The notes under the pieces: model-generated
Databases searched by the model: none
What the model saw: the letters and a program-made list of their open reading frames with translations, nothing else
What the model was told of the DNA's origin: nothing
Part shown: piece by piece, positions 25,468-34,497 of the stretch
Position numbering within the stretch: the stretch's first letter is position 1
Layout of the letters: every line of letters begins with the position of its first letter
Source: Polaribacter aquimarinus
GTDB taxonomy: Bacteria > Bacteroidota > Bacteroidia > Flavobacteriales > Flavobacteriaceae
Length of the DNA stretch: 64,000 nt
Direction: 5' to 3'
Assembly (NCBI RefSeq): GCF_003129485.1
Contig: NZ_QFFG01000002.1
Location: 248,001 to 312,000 of the forward strand
Program-made: the position numbers and the translations under genes

Positions 25468-27228
25468 ATGTCAAAAAAATTGTTGGACAATATATCAAAT
25501 CCAGAAGATTTACGAAAATTAAATCCTGAACAATTACCGCAATTAGCGAAAGAATTGAGGGAATTTATTATTGACATCGTATCGACTAAAGAAGGACATT
25601 TGGGTGCAAGTTTAGGCGTTGTAGAACTCACAATTGCACTTCATTATTTATTTGACACACCTAAAGATTTATTGGTTTGGGATGTTGGTCATCAAGCTTA
25701 TGGGCACAAAATTTTAACAGGAAGAAAAGACAACTTTCATACCAACAGACAATTTGGTGGTATAGCTGGTTTTCCGTCAATAAAAGAAAGTGAATTTGAT
25801 GCATTTGGAGTAGGACACTCTTCAACTTCTATCTCTGCTGCTTTAGGTATGGCAATCGCATCTAATTTAAAAAAAGAAACAGAAAAACATCATATTGCAG
25901 TTATTGGTGATGCCTCTATTGCGAGTGGAATGGCTTTTGAAGCTTTGAATCACGCAGGAGTTTCAAAAGCCAATTTGCTCATCATTTTAAATGACAATGC
26001 CATTGGAATTGACCCTTCTGTTGGTGCTGTAAAAGAATATTTAACTAAGGTTAAAAGAGATAAAAAATTAGCTGTACAAAACAATATCATAAAAGCCTTA
26101 AATTTTGATTATTCTGGCCCTATTGATGGTCATGATTTACCAAAACTTTTATCTGAATTAGAACGTTTACAATCTATAAAAGGCCCTAAATTTTTACATA
26201 TTATCACGACAAAAGGGAAAGGTTTACAAAAAGCAGAAGAAGATCAAGTAACCTATCACGCTCCTGGAAAATTTGATAAAATTTCTGGCGAAAGAATAAA
26301 AAAAGAAAGTAGTTTATTTACTAAATATCAAGATGTTTTTGGAAAAACTATTGTTGAATTAGCAGACCAAAATGATAAAATTGTCGGAATTACACCAGCA
26401 ATGTTAACAGGAAGTTCTTTAAAGTTTATGATGGAAAAATACCCTGAAAGAACTTTTGATGTGGGTATTGCAGAACAACATGCAGTTACTTTGGCTGCAG
26501 GTATGGCTAGACAAGATTTAATTCCGTTTTGCAATATTTATTCTACTTTTTTACAGCGTGCTTATGACCAAGTAATTCACGATGTGGCTTTACAGAATCT
26601 GCCTGTAATTTTTTGTATGGATAGAGCTGGTTTAGTAGGTGAAGATGGCGCTACTCATCATGGAGTTTTTGATTTGGCATATTTACGATGTATCCCAAAT
26701 TTGATAGTTTTTGCTCCAAGAAATGAAATTGAATTGCGCAATATTTTATTTACAGCTCAATTAGGATTAGAGCATCCAATTGCAATTCGTTATCCAAGAG
26801 GTTATGGAAACATTAAAGACTGGGAAAAACCGTTTGAAAGAATTGAAATAGGAAAAGGAAAATGTCTTAAAAACGGAAATAAAACTGCCATTTTATCTAT
26901 TGGAACAATTGCAAATAATGTTTCTGAAGCTATAAAAACTCTCAAACACAAAGACAATTTTTCTCATTACGATATGCGCTTTGTAAAACCTTTGGATGAA
27001 AAATTATTGCATCAAATTTTTGAAAAACATCCAACCATTTTTACTGTAGAAGATGGAACTATAAATGGAGGATTTGGGAGTTGTATTTTAGAATTTGCAT
27101 CAACCAACAACTATACGAATAAAGTTAAACTCATAGGAATTCCTGATGAATTTATTGAACATGGAGCAATTACCAAACTTCAACATAAAATTGGCTTAGA
27201 CCCTAAAAACTTAGCAAATAAATTTTAA
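25468..27228 (+). CDS. dxs: 1-deoxy-D-xylulose-5-phosphate synthase
   Basis: 586 aa from ATG 25468. TPP-dependent first enzyme of the MEP isoprenoid pathway: pyruvate plus glyceraldehyde-3-phosphate to DXP. Seen: the DVGHQAYGHKILTGR region, the TPP-binding motif GDASIASGMAFEALNHAG with NDNAIGID (GDA rather than the more common GDG), the transketolase pyrimidine domain with DVGIAEQHAVTLAAG, and a C-terminal domain ending near GIPDEFIEHGA. The TTG at 25453 would add five residues but falls before the promoter. Ends at a long palindromic terminator. Confidence 0.95.
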   Translation: MSKKLLDNISNPEDLRKLNPEQLPQLAKELREFIIDIVSTKEGHLGASLGVVELTIALHYLFDTPKDLLVWDVGHQAYGHKILTGRKDNFHTNRQFGGIAGFPSIKESEFDAFGVGHSSTSISAALGMAIASNLKKETEKHHIAVIGDASIASGMAFEALNHAGVSKANLLIILNDNAIGIDPSVGAVKEYLTKVKRDKKLAVQNNIIKALNFDYSGPIDGHDLPKLLSELERLQSIKGPKFLHIITTKGKGLQKAEEDQVTYHAPGKFDKISGERIKKESSLFTKYQDVFGKTIVELADQNDKIVGITPAMLTGSSLKFMMEKYPERTFDVGIAEQHAVTLAAGMARQDLIPFCNIYSTFLQRAYDQVIHDVALQNLPVIFCMDRAGLVGEDGATHHGVFDLAYLRCIPNLIVFAPRNEIELRNILFTAQLGLEHPIAIRYPRGYGNIKDWEKPFERIEIGKGKCLKNGNKTAILSIGTIANNVSEAIKTLKHKDNFSHYDMRFVKPLDEKLLHQIFEKHPTIFTVEDGTINGGFGSCILEFASTNNYTNKVKLIGIPDEFIEHGAITKLQHKIGLDPKNLANKF

Positions 27229-27280
27229 TGTTATTCATAAAAAAAGACGCTATTAATAGCGTCTTTTTTTATGAATAACA
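27229..27280. terminator. 52-bp perfect palindrome acting as bidirectional terminator
   Basis: Two perfect 26-bp arms meet at 27254/27255 with no spacer, beginning TGTTATTCATAAAAAAAGAC on both strands. The GC-richer centre (GACGCTATT/AATAGCGTC) followed by seven T fits a terminator for both dxs and the convergent BNR gene. It starts one base after the dxs stop. Confidence 0.85.
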
Positions 27281-27291
27281 GATTTCTCTTT

Positions 27292-30200
27292 CTATTCTAT
27301 AATAATCTTTTTGGAAGATTTTTTATTATTTTCATCGGTAATATGAACCATATAAACTCCAGATTTTAATGCAGTATTAATTTTTTGTTTTTCATTTTTA
27401 GAAAAATCTAAATTAAGATTAAACACATTTCTACCTCTTATATCAAAAATATTCATTTTGGTTTTACCTAAAGTATTTTTAGCAAGTACAGTAAAAGTCC
27501 CATTCGAAATTGATGGATATACAGTAAATACTTTTTTACCAGATAATACCTCATTTACAGATGCTGTTGCATTTTTATTTATCGATTTTATTGCCCAACC
27601 ATAAGATACTGTTCCAGGATCGGTTACTAAAGAAAGTCTAAACACAACTGTATCTCCTATAGTAAAACCTTTGCTGGTTAAATTAATAGATTGTTTTTTA
27701 AATAAGGCTTCAGAAATATCCATTAACTCGACTGTTCTATTAGATTGAGCTAACCACTCAGGATATCTTCTTGCATCATATTTATCTAATGTAACCCAAT
27801 TGTTTAAATCTTTCGAAGCTTCTATAATTACATAATCGTAAAATTGAGTTAAATCTTTTAAGTCATCAGTATAAGGTTCTACTATAGCAAAATCTTCATA
27901 TTCAAATTCGCTGCTAGTAGCAGTAATAGTTAGTGGTTGTTTTAAAACCATAGAATACGTTTTGTTATTTAAATAAGGATGTTCTGAGTTATTTAAAACA
28001 TTTGTAGTTACATTATTATTTAAATTGTCTATTTTAAAACTGTCATTATATGCATAAGCATCTTCTGCGGTAAATTCAGTAATTTTTATAACTGGACTCG
28101 CTGGTTTAAAATCTACAATAGCAAAATCATTATTCTCAACAAGGGTTTCTAAGTTGTTTGTATCATCAAACTGTTGTACCGCAACTTTGTGCACTCCTTC
28201 TGTTAAAATTTCTGTTTCGTAGGTATAGGTATCTGTAGCATTAAAATCTTGAGTTATTTCGGTTTTTAGTACATCATCGATATAAATTTTAACTCTAGAT
28301 ACTTCATCATCACTAACCTTATAACTAATTAGAGCAGAATTAGTTTGGATAGCTTTTTGGGTGCTAGTTATTACAATAGGTTTTAAAAACTTTGCAGGGG
28401 TAAAACTACTTAATTCAGCTACTGTAGCAGACCATACACCTCTACCATGAGTAGCAATAACTACTTGGTCATTTACAATTTTCATACCATAGACAGCAAC
28501 GGGTATAAAACCTGATACTATGCTCCAATTTGCACCACCATCCGTTGTTTGAAAAATCCCTATATCTGTACCAGCCCAAATAATATTTTTATCAAATGGC
28601 ATTTCTAAAACGCTATGTACCGCTACATCAGGAAAACCTGTAGTTACACCCGTGGTAAAACCAGAAATATCTGTCCATGTATTTCCTAAATCTTCGGTTT
28701 TTAAAATTTTGGCAGCACCTTGACCAGAAAAAGTTAAATAAAATCTATTTCGTTCTGTATAAGATGGGTTCATACCAGAAACATAATAATTATGAGTCCC
28801 TAATGGATTGTCAAAAACATTTGTTTTGGTAAAGGTTTTACCGTTATCTTGAGAAACATGCATCGTATAACTTCCATTTTCTGTCATTCTACCTCCTGCC
28901 CAAACAATATTTGGATCTGCTTGAGATACCTTAACATTTAAAGGTGTCGCGTAAGATGTTGTAAAATTTTCTGTTATTGGAATTAAATTCCAATTAGCAG
29001 CAAAGTCAGTAGATCTCCAAACTCCACTTGTAGAAATGGTAAACACAACATCTGGATAATTATCTGCATTTGACATTTTAGAAATAAATGGAGATTTACT
29101 ACTATCTGAATCTGGAGTGTTTGCACGTGCACCTGAATAATTAACAAATCTAGCGATATTGTTGAATTGATAAGCTACCATAAAACTACCTGGCTTATCG
29201 TAATGCCAAATCACATTAAAACCATCACCTCCTAAAACTTTTATATAAGATTTTGTTTTATCGGAGTTATTTCCTTGTGAAATCCAAGAACCGTTGTCTT
29301 GAGCACCAGCTAAATAGTTGTTTTGTCCGTTTTGTTTTGATGCCCCATAAAACTGAGTACTATTTTTACCAACGGTAGCCGCAGACCAATCTCCTTCTGT
29401 AGCTCCTGGGTCTAGTTTGGAGGAAGTGCTGTAAACTCCTCCATCATTTGCCAATAAAATTTTAAATTCTTGATTATTTCCAAGAATTGTGAAGAGTCCA
29501 TGTTGATCTACATGAACACTAGAATTAATTTGGGAAGAGTCATAACCAGAAGCAATCGAAGTAGAGGTAAAATTACTTCCAGAAATCGTTACTTTAAAAA
29601 CAGCAATACCACCTACATAAAAAACATCTTTATTGTATGGGTGTCCCATGATAACGTTATCATACCAACCTTGTCCTGTTACTAAATTTGCAGATTCTTT
29701 TGTTCCTGTAGTTTGTAAGTTTGTAAAAGTAGCTCCTTTATCTCTAGATACATAAAAATCTGTATTTACACCTACTGTAGCTGTACCTACATCATTTCTA
29801 GTTGGGCTATAAACACTTAAAAAAACAGTGTTCGGGTCTGCTTGAGAAACAGATGTTTCAAACCTATCATGATTACTATTGTAGGTAGCTCTATCAAAAA
29901 CCGTTGCCCAAGTAACACCACCGTCTGTAGATTTTACAATTCCTAAATTTCTAACAGAACCATATTGAATATTAAAATCGGAAGGGTCTGCATCTAAATC
30001 TTGTACTCTTCTTCCTGAAGAATTATAAACTCTTGACCAAGAAGTTCCTCCGTTAACAGTTCTATAAATTCCAGTAGTTGTTGCGATAAGAACATTATCT
30101 TTATCGTTAGGATTAATAATCATTCTACCAACATCTCCTAAAGAAATTGTGGCTGTAAGGTGTTGCCATGTTGTTCCTCCATCTGTTGTTTTAAAAACAC

Positions 30201-30774
30201 CTGAACCGCCAATGGCATCTCCATTTCTAAATGGCTCACCAGTACCCGCATATAGCGTATTGGCATCTTGTGGACTAATGACCACTGTAGAAGTTGCTAA
30301 GTTAGGAATTTGGTTATCTGTTAAACTTTTCCAAGTTGATCCTGCATCTTCAGTAAGCCAAACTCCTCCACCAACAGTACCTACAAACCATCTATTACTA
30401 TTAGTTGGGTCTACAGCAATCCCTCTACATCTCCCAGGTACATTTACTGGACCTCTTTCTGTAAAAACTGCAGTAACTGAACTAGCTCCTTTTTTTAATG
30501 TTACCTCTTTTCTTGCCTTATTGTATTCTCTAATTAGGTATCCCTTTTCGTATGTTGAGTTCTCCTCATCAACAGGTTTTCTAATTTGTTTTTGATATTC
30601 AGCAATATGTTCTATCCCTTTTTTATGAACAACATTTGGGTCTTTCTTTTTCTGTTTTATTTTTACTTCTTTAATTGCTATTTCTTTTTGTTCTTCTACT
30701 TTTTCTTTTTGACAAGCATTTAAAACTGTGAATACTGCAATTAAAAAAGTAAATACTTTGTAAATTTTCTTCAT
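27292..30774 (-). CDS. BNR/sortilin-like repeat protein with type IX sorting domain
   Basis: 1,160 aa. The N-terminus has a hydrophobic signal ending in a lipobox-like LNAC (Cys21). Residues about 100-790 hold repeated Asp-box/BNR-type units (such as STDGGVTWA, TTDGGTTWQHL, SQDNGKTFT), as in sortilin/VPS10-like or sialidase-type beta-propellers. After further beta domains, the last ~80 residues form a type IX sorting domain (FTVYPSISNG to KKIIIE). It should be surface-exposed through the SprA pathway. Substrate unknown; Asp boxes alone do not prove an enzyme. It follows the small lipoprotein gene by 6 bp. Confidence 0.82.
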   Translation of the reverse strand: MKKIYKVFTFLIAVFTVLNACQKEKVEEQKEIAIKEVKIKQKKKDPNVVHKKGIEHIAEYQKQIRKPVDEENSTYEKGYLIREYNKARKEVTLKKGASSVTAVFTERGPVNVPGRCRGIAVDPTNSNRWFVGTVGGGVWLTEDAGSTWKSLTDNQIPNLATSTVVISPQDANTLYAGTGEPFRNGDAIGGSGVFKTTDGGTTWQHLTATISLGDVGRMIINPNDKDNVLIATTTGIYRTVNGGTSWSRVYNSSGRRVQDLDADPSDFNIQYGSVRNLGIVKSTDGGVTWATVFDRATYNSNHDRFETSVSQADPNTVFLSVYSPTRNDVGTATVGVNTDFYVSRDKGATFTNLQTTGTKESANLVTGQGWYDNVIMGHPYNKDVFYVGGIAVFKVTISGSNFTSTSIASGYDSSQINSSVHVDQHGLFTILGNNQEFKILLANDGGVYSTSSKLDPGATEGDWSAATVGKNSTQFYGASKQNGQNNYLAGAQDNGSWISQGNNSDKTKSYIKVLGGDGFNVIWHYDKPGSFMVAYQFNNIARFVNYSGARANTPDSDSSKSPFISKMSNADNYPDVVFTISTSGVWRSTDFAANWNLIPITENFTTSYATPLNVKVSQADPNIVWAGGRMTENGSYTMHVSQDNGKTFTKTNVFDNPLGTHNYYVSGMNPSYTERNRFYLTFSGQGAAKILKTEDLGNTWTDISGFTTGVTTGFPDVAVHSVLEMPFDKNIIWAGTDIGIFQTTDGGANWSIVSGFIPVAVYGMKIVNDQVVIATHGRGVWSATVAELSSFTPAKFLKPIVITSTQKAIQTNSALISYKVSDDEVSRVKIYIDDVLKTEITQDFNATDTYTYETEILTEGVHKVAVQQFDDTNNLETLVENNDFAIVDFKPASPVIKITEFTAEDAYAYNDSFKIDNLNNNVTTNVLNNSEHPYLNNKTYSMVLKQPLTITATSSEFEYEDFAIVEPYTDDLKDLTQFYDYVIIEASKDLNNWVTLDKYDARRYPEWLAQSNRTVELMDISEALFKKQSINLTSKGFTIGDTVVFRLSLVTDPGTVSYGWAIKSINKNATASVNEVLSGKKVFTVYPSISNGTFTVLAKNTLGKTKMNIFDIRGRNVFNLNLDFSKNEKQKINTALKSGVYMVHITDENNKKSSKKIIIE

Positions 30775-30780
30775 ATAAAT

Positions 30781-31167
30781 TTATTTAGGGTTTGTAATTT
30801 TAATAATTTTATAATTATCTGGGGATTTGTCTTCTTTTTGAATCATACCAGTATGTTCATAACATTTTAGACTTGTATTATCCAGCCATTCTATTTTATT
30901 ACCAATAAAAACACCTGTTTTAATTATCTCTTTAGAAGGTAGGTCTAATACTTTGTAATTAAATGTTATGGGTTGGTTCATCCCCGATTTATAGTTTAGC
31001 ACCAAAAGCATCGATTTTTTGGCGTTGTAAATTTCTTTTACAACATTTTTTTCTGAAAAAGTAATTTTGTTTTCTTCTTCTGGTTTCTTCACTGTCTTAG
31101 ATTTACAATTAAAAAATAAACATGAGAACAGGAAAAAAAAAGTAATTTTTATAACATTATTCATCAT
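30781..31167 (-). CDS. Hypothetical lipoprotein, 128 aa
   Basis: Family not recognised. The signal peptide ends in a lipobox (FFNC, Cys21), then a Lys/Glu-rich linker and a small beta-rich domain (SMLLVLNYKSGMNQPITFNYKVL). It is 6 bp upstream of the BNR gene on the same strand and probably cotranscribed, so it may act with that surface protein. Confidence 0.6.
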   Translation of the reverse strand: MMNNVIKITFFFLFSCLFFNCKSKTVKKPEEENKITFSEKNVVKEIYNAKKSMLLVLNYKSGMNQPITFNYKVLDLPSKEIIKTGVFIGNKIEWLDNTSLKCYEHTGMIQKEDKSPDNYKIIKITNPK

Positions 31168-31275
31168 TTTTAAGAATTATTTAAAAAAATTAACAAAACA
31201 CTTGCATTTAAAATAATTTAAAAGTGCTTCATATTGAGTATTTTAGGTATTAAAAATAAAGCTATTTTTTTTAAA

Positions 31276-32610
31276 CTAAATACTATTACCTGTTAATTTT
31301 TTGTGCATGCGTATGGCGTAACTATCAGACATTCTTGAAACATAACTGCATATTTGCATTATTCTTTTATACAATGTATCGCTTTCTGTTTGATATTCTT
31401 TAGGTAATAAATTCAATACTAATTTGTCGAAATTAGATGAATTACCATTAAATTTATTATTTAGGGCGGTTACAAATACATCTAATAAATCGGCAATAAT
31501 TCTATATCCAGCTACTTCTTTTTCTAAAACTTCTTTGCTATTGTATATTTTTTCGATGCTAATTTTAATGATGTCGTTAATTTGTGCCTCATACTTACAT
31601 TTATCTAATAAAGATTTTTCAAAACTGCCATTTAAAATAGATTCTTCATTAACTAAAAATATGTCTACAGCTTCTTCAATTAATGCACTAATTGCAATTG
31701 CTCTTATATAAGCAGTTCTATCTGTTGTATGTTGCAAAGCATAATATTTATCTCTATTGATGTTTTTTATCAACTTAGATAAATATTCTAAAGCATAATC
31801 TTCATCTATTAGGCCTAAATTAATTCCGTCTTCAAAATCTATTATAGTGTAACAAATATCATCTGCAGCTTCTACAAGATAGGCTAGTGGATGTCTATAA
31901 AAAGAAATGGCAGAAGTCGATTTTTGTTTCATACCTAGTTCATTCATTACATCTATAAAAGCTTCTTTCTCGGACTGAAAAAAACCATATTTTTTATCTG
32001 CAATATGATTCGTAGGTTTTTTAGGCAAACTTTCTTTAGGATATTTTAAGAACGCACCTAAAGTTGCATAACTTAAACGTAAACCTCCAGAAATTCCTTC
32101 TCTGCTTTCGGTTAAGATTTTAAATCCGTTGGCATTACCTTCAAAATCGATTAAATCTTGATACTCTTTTGACGTTAAGTGTTCTTTGTAGTTTAAACCT
32201 TTACCTGTTGCAAAATACTCGCCAATGGCTTTTTCTCCAGAATGCCCAAAAGGAGGATTGCCAATATCGTGCATAACTGCAGCGGCTGCTACAATTGCTC
32301 CAAAATCGTTAAACGTATATCCCAAACCAACTAAGTTAGGATGTCTTTCTAACAAGACTTTGCCAACTCTTCTACCTAAGGTTCTACCCACTACAGAAAC
32401 CTCTAAACTGTGCGTTAATCGAGTATGTACGAAGTCGGTTTCTGATAGCGGAATTACTTGAGTTTTGTCTTGTAAACTTCTAAAAGCAGACGAAAATATA
32501 ATTCTATCAAAATCTACATCAAAACCCAAACGAGTTTCATCTTGAGCTATTCTTGGTCTTTTTTCGGTATCGCCAAAGCGTTTTAAAGAAAGTAGTTTTT
32601 CCCAGTCCAT
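31276..32610 (-). CDS. dgt: Deoxyguanosinetriphosphate triphosphohydrolase
   Basis: 444 aa. HD-superfamily metal site: HTRLTHSLEVS and MHDIGNPPFGHSGE, with further dGTPase segments (DDICYTIIDFEDGI). It hydrolyses dGTP to deoxyguanosine and triphosphate, helping control dNTP pools. It lies 5 bp after the Na/Pi cotransporter gene on the same strand. The ribonucleotide reductase genes are just upstream on the same strand but separated by a terminator. Confidence 0.92.
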   Translation of the reverse strand: MDWEKLLSLKRFGDTEKRPRIAQDETRLGFDVDFDRIIFSSAFRSLQDKTQVIPLSETDFVHTRLTHSLEVSVVGRTLGRRVGKVLLERHPNLVGLGYTFNDFGAIVAAAAVMHDIGNPPFGHSGEKAIGEYFATGKGLNYKEHLTSKEYQDLIDFEGNANGFKILTESREGISGGLRLSYATLGAFLKYPKESLPKKPTNHIADKKYGFFQSEKEAFIDVMNELGMKQKSTSAISFYRHPLAYLVEAADDICYTIIDFEDGINLGLIDEDYALEYLSKLIKNINRDKYYALQHTTDRTAYIRAIAISALIEEAVDIFLVNEESILNGSFEKSLLDKCKYEAQINDIIKISIEKIYNSKEVLEKEVAGYRIIADLLDVFVTALNNKFNGNSSNFDKLVLNLLPKEYQTESDTLYKRIMQICSYVSRMSDSYAIRMHKKLTGNSI

Positions 32611-32615
32611 TTTAT

Positions 32616-34376
32616 TTATTTTTCGTTTTCTAAGATGACATCTTTTTCTGAATATAATAATTCTGCTACCTGAATTAACCTCTTAATTAAATCATTAACA
32701 TTAACATTATCATTTACTAAAGATGATGCCATATCTGTAGTAATCAATTCTTTTCTTATTAATTTATCTAATGATTTATTATCAGAGTGAATTGCATTTT
32801 TAGCCTCCTTTTTTAAATTCATCAGTTGATTAAAATACACTTCCTTTTCTTCGTTTTTTCTAAATTTATAAATCACTCTTAAGACTTTAACTACCTTTTT
32901 CCTAAACTTGTCGTACTCTTTTTTAACATAGGCATTATCAGAATCTAAAAATCTAGTAACATTCTTCTCTAATTCTCTTGAATCTCTAATAATTTCGACC
33001 ATTCTTCTATTTGCCAATTTTATTTCTGCTAATCTCTTATTTTGTTGCTTAGTAAGCTTTAAATCTTGCTGACCCTTGGCTGTGTAATGTATTATTTGGC
33101 CGTAGATATTTTTTACTTTTGTGTAATACATATCTTCAACATCGGTTAGAATAATTTCATCAGATTTATTAATTATATCTTTTATTTTTTCATCAGATTT
33201 AATATCATTTCTGTGAATACTTAAGGCGTGTGATACTATTTTAAAAATTACTTTTTTATATAAGTATTTAGATTCGTTTAAAACAGCTGATATTAAAGTA
33301 CCCGGAAATTCTAATATCGCCGTATTTAAAAACTTTGGTTCATCAATAGCTTTATCTTTATAATCTATAAATAGTTTTAGCAAGAATTTTTCTAATCTTT
33401 TAATAAACGGAATCATTAACAGAACTCCAAGTACATTAAAAATAGTATGAAATATGGCTAGTTTTAGTGTATAATCTTTGCTACCTATATTTAAAAATTC
33501 TGATAAAGAATTAACAAAATTTGCCAAAGGAAATATAAGTGCTAACGAAATTAATCCTGTAGAAACATTAAAAATTAAATGTGCAACTGCCAACCTTTTA
33601 CCCGCTGTATTAGAACTTAAAGAACTCAAAACTGCTGTAATGGTTGTACCAACATTTGCACCAATAGCTAATGCAAGTGCATTTTGGTATTCTATTTGGC
33701 CGGCTGCTAAAGCTGTTAAAATTAACGCTAACGTTGCACTACTTGATTGTAATATTGTTGTTATAACAATACCTAAACCAGCATAGATGATTGCTCCTAA
33801 ATACCCAGAAACTGCAAATTGAGTTAAATCTATATAGTCTTTAAAATAGTCAAAGCCTTCTTTCATGTAATGAATACCAAGAAAGAAAAAACCTAAACCT
33901 GCTAAAACATTTCCAACTCCTTTTAAAGTAGCATTCTTTTTAAATGAAAAAATAAGTCCGAAAATTAACATGGGCATTGCTAATGCTGATATTTTAATTT
34001 TTAAACCAAAACCAGCAACCAACCAAGCTGTAGCAGTTGTACCAATATTAGCCCCAAAAATTAATCCTAAACCTCCAGAAAGAGTTATTAAACCAGCACT
34101 TATAAATGAAATTGTAATAACAGAAACTAATGAACTCGATTGAATTAGTGCAGTTACCAAAGCACCTGCTGTTATCCCTTTATAAAGTTTGTCAGTTGCT
34201 TTCTTTAAAATGTTTTGTAGTGGTCCTTTTGTAAACACTTTAAACCCTTCTTCTAACATAATCATGCCAAATAACAAAATGGCAACACCCGTAGCAATTG
34301 TTTTAAAATTAGGGTTAAAATAGAGCACTACCGCCAACAATGCTAAAAAAGTAGAAAACAGAATTTTTTTTATCAT
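32616..34376 (-). CDS. Na/Pi cotransporter-family protein with PhoU-like tail
   Basis: 586 aa from ATG 34376. Two Na_Pi_cotrans repeats carry the characteristic QSSS motifs (ALIQSSSLVSV and TILQSSSATLA), with about nine helices up to residue ~330, followed by a helical PhoU-like cytoplasmic domain (about 360-570). It may import phosphate with sodium or regulate phosphate balance. An upstream in-frame start at 34448 gives an extra 24 residues with no signal character and is rejected. It overlaps the control region before the nrd terminator and leads into dgt. Confidence 0.85.
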   Translation of the reverse strand: MIKKILFSTFLALLAVVLYFNPNFKTIATGVAILLFGMIMLEEGFKVFTKGPLQNILKKATDKLYKGITAGALVTALIQSSSLVSVITISFISAGLITLSGGLGLIFGANIGTTATAWLVAGFGLKIKISALAMPMLIFGLIFSFKKNATLKGVGNVLAGLGFFFLGIHYMKEGFDYFKDYIDLTQFAVSGYLGAIIYAGLGIVITTILQSSSATLALILTALAAGQIEYQNALALAIGANVGTTITAVLSSLSSNTAGKRLAVAHLIFNVSTGLISLALIFPLANFVNSLSEFLNIGSKDYTLKLAIFHTIFNVLGVLLMIPFIKRLEKFLLKLFIDYKDKAIDEPKFLNTAILEFPGTLISAVLNESKYLYKKVIFKIVSHALSIHRNDIKSDEKIKDIINKSDEIILTDVEDMYYTKVKNIYGQIIHYTAKGQQDLKLTKQQNKRLAEIKLANRRMVEIIRDSRELEKNVTRFLDSDNAYVKKEYDKFRKKVVKVLRVIYKFRKNEEKEVYFNQLMNLKKEAKNAIHSDNKSLDKLIRKELITTDMASSLVNDNVNVNDLIKRLIQVAELLYSEKDVILENEK

Positions 34377-34446
34377 ATACAATTCAACTGTAAAAGCGTG
34401 CATTATTTTTGCGAATAGTAAACATACATCTAATAATTGAAAAACC

Positions 34447-34477
34447 AAAAAAGAGAAGCCTTTCGACTTCTCTTTTT
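34447..34477 (-). terminator. Terminator after nrdBA
   Basis: Arms AAAAAGAGAAG / CTTCTCTTTTT around an 8-nt loop, 21 bp after the nrdA stop on the minus strand, ending in a T-run. Confidence 0.8.
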
Positions 34478-34497
34478 ATATTACTTTTTAAAATTTT

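Noticed and set aside
27229..27280. Palindrome as a phage attachment or transposon end
   Set aside because: No integrase, transposase or direct repeats nearby, and it sits exactly between convergent gene ends with A- and T-runs.
30149..30595. 148-codon ORF on the plus strand within the BNR gene
   Set aside because: Antisense shadow of BNR repeats; the minus-strand protein is clearly the real one.
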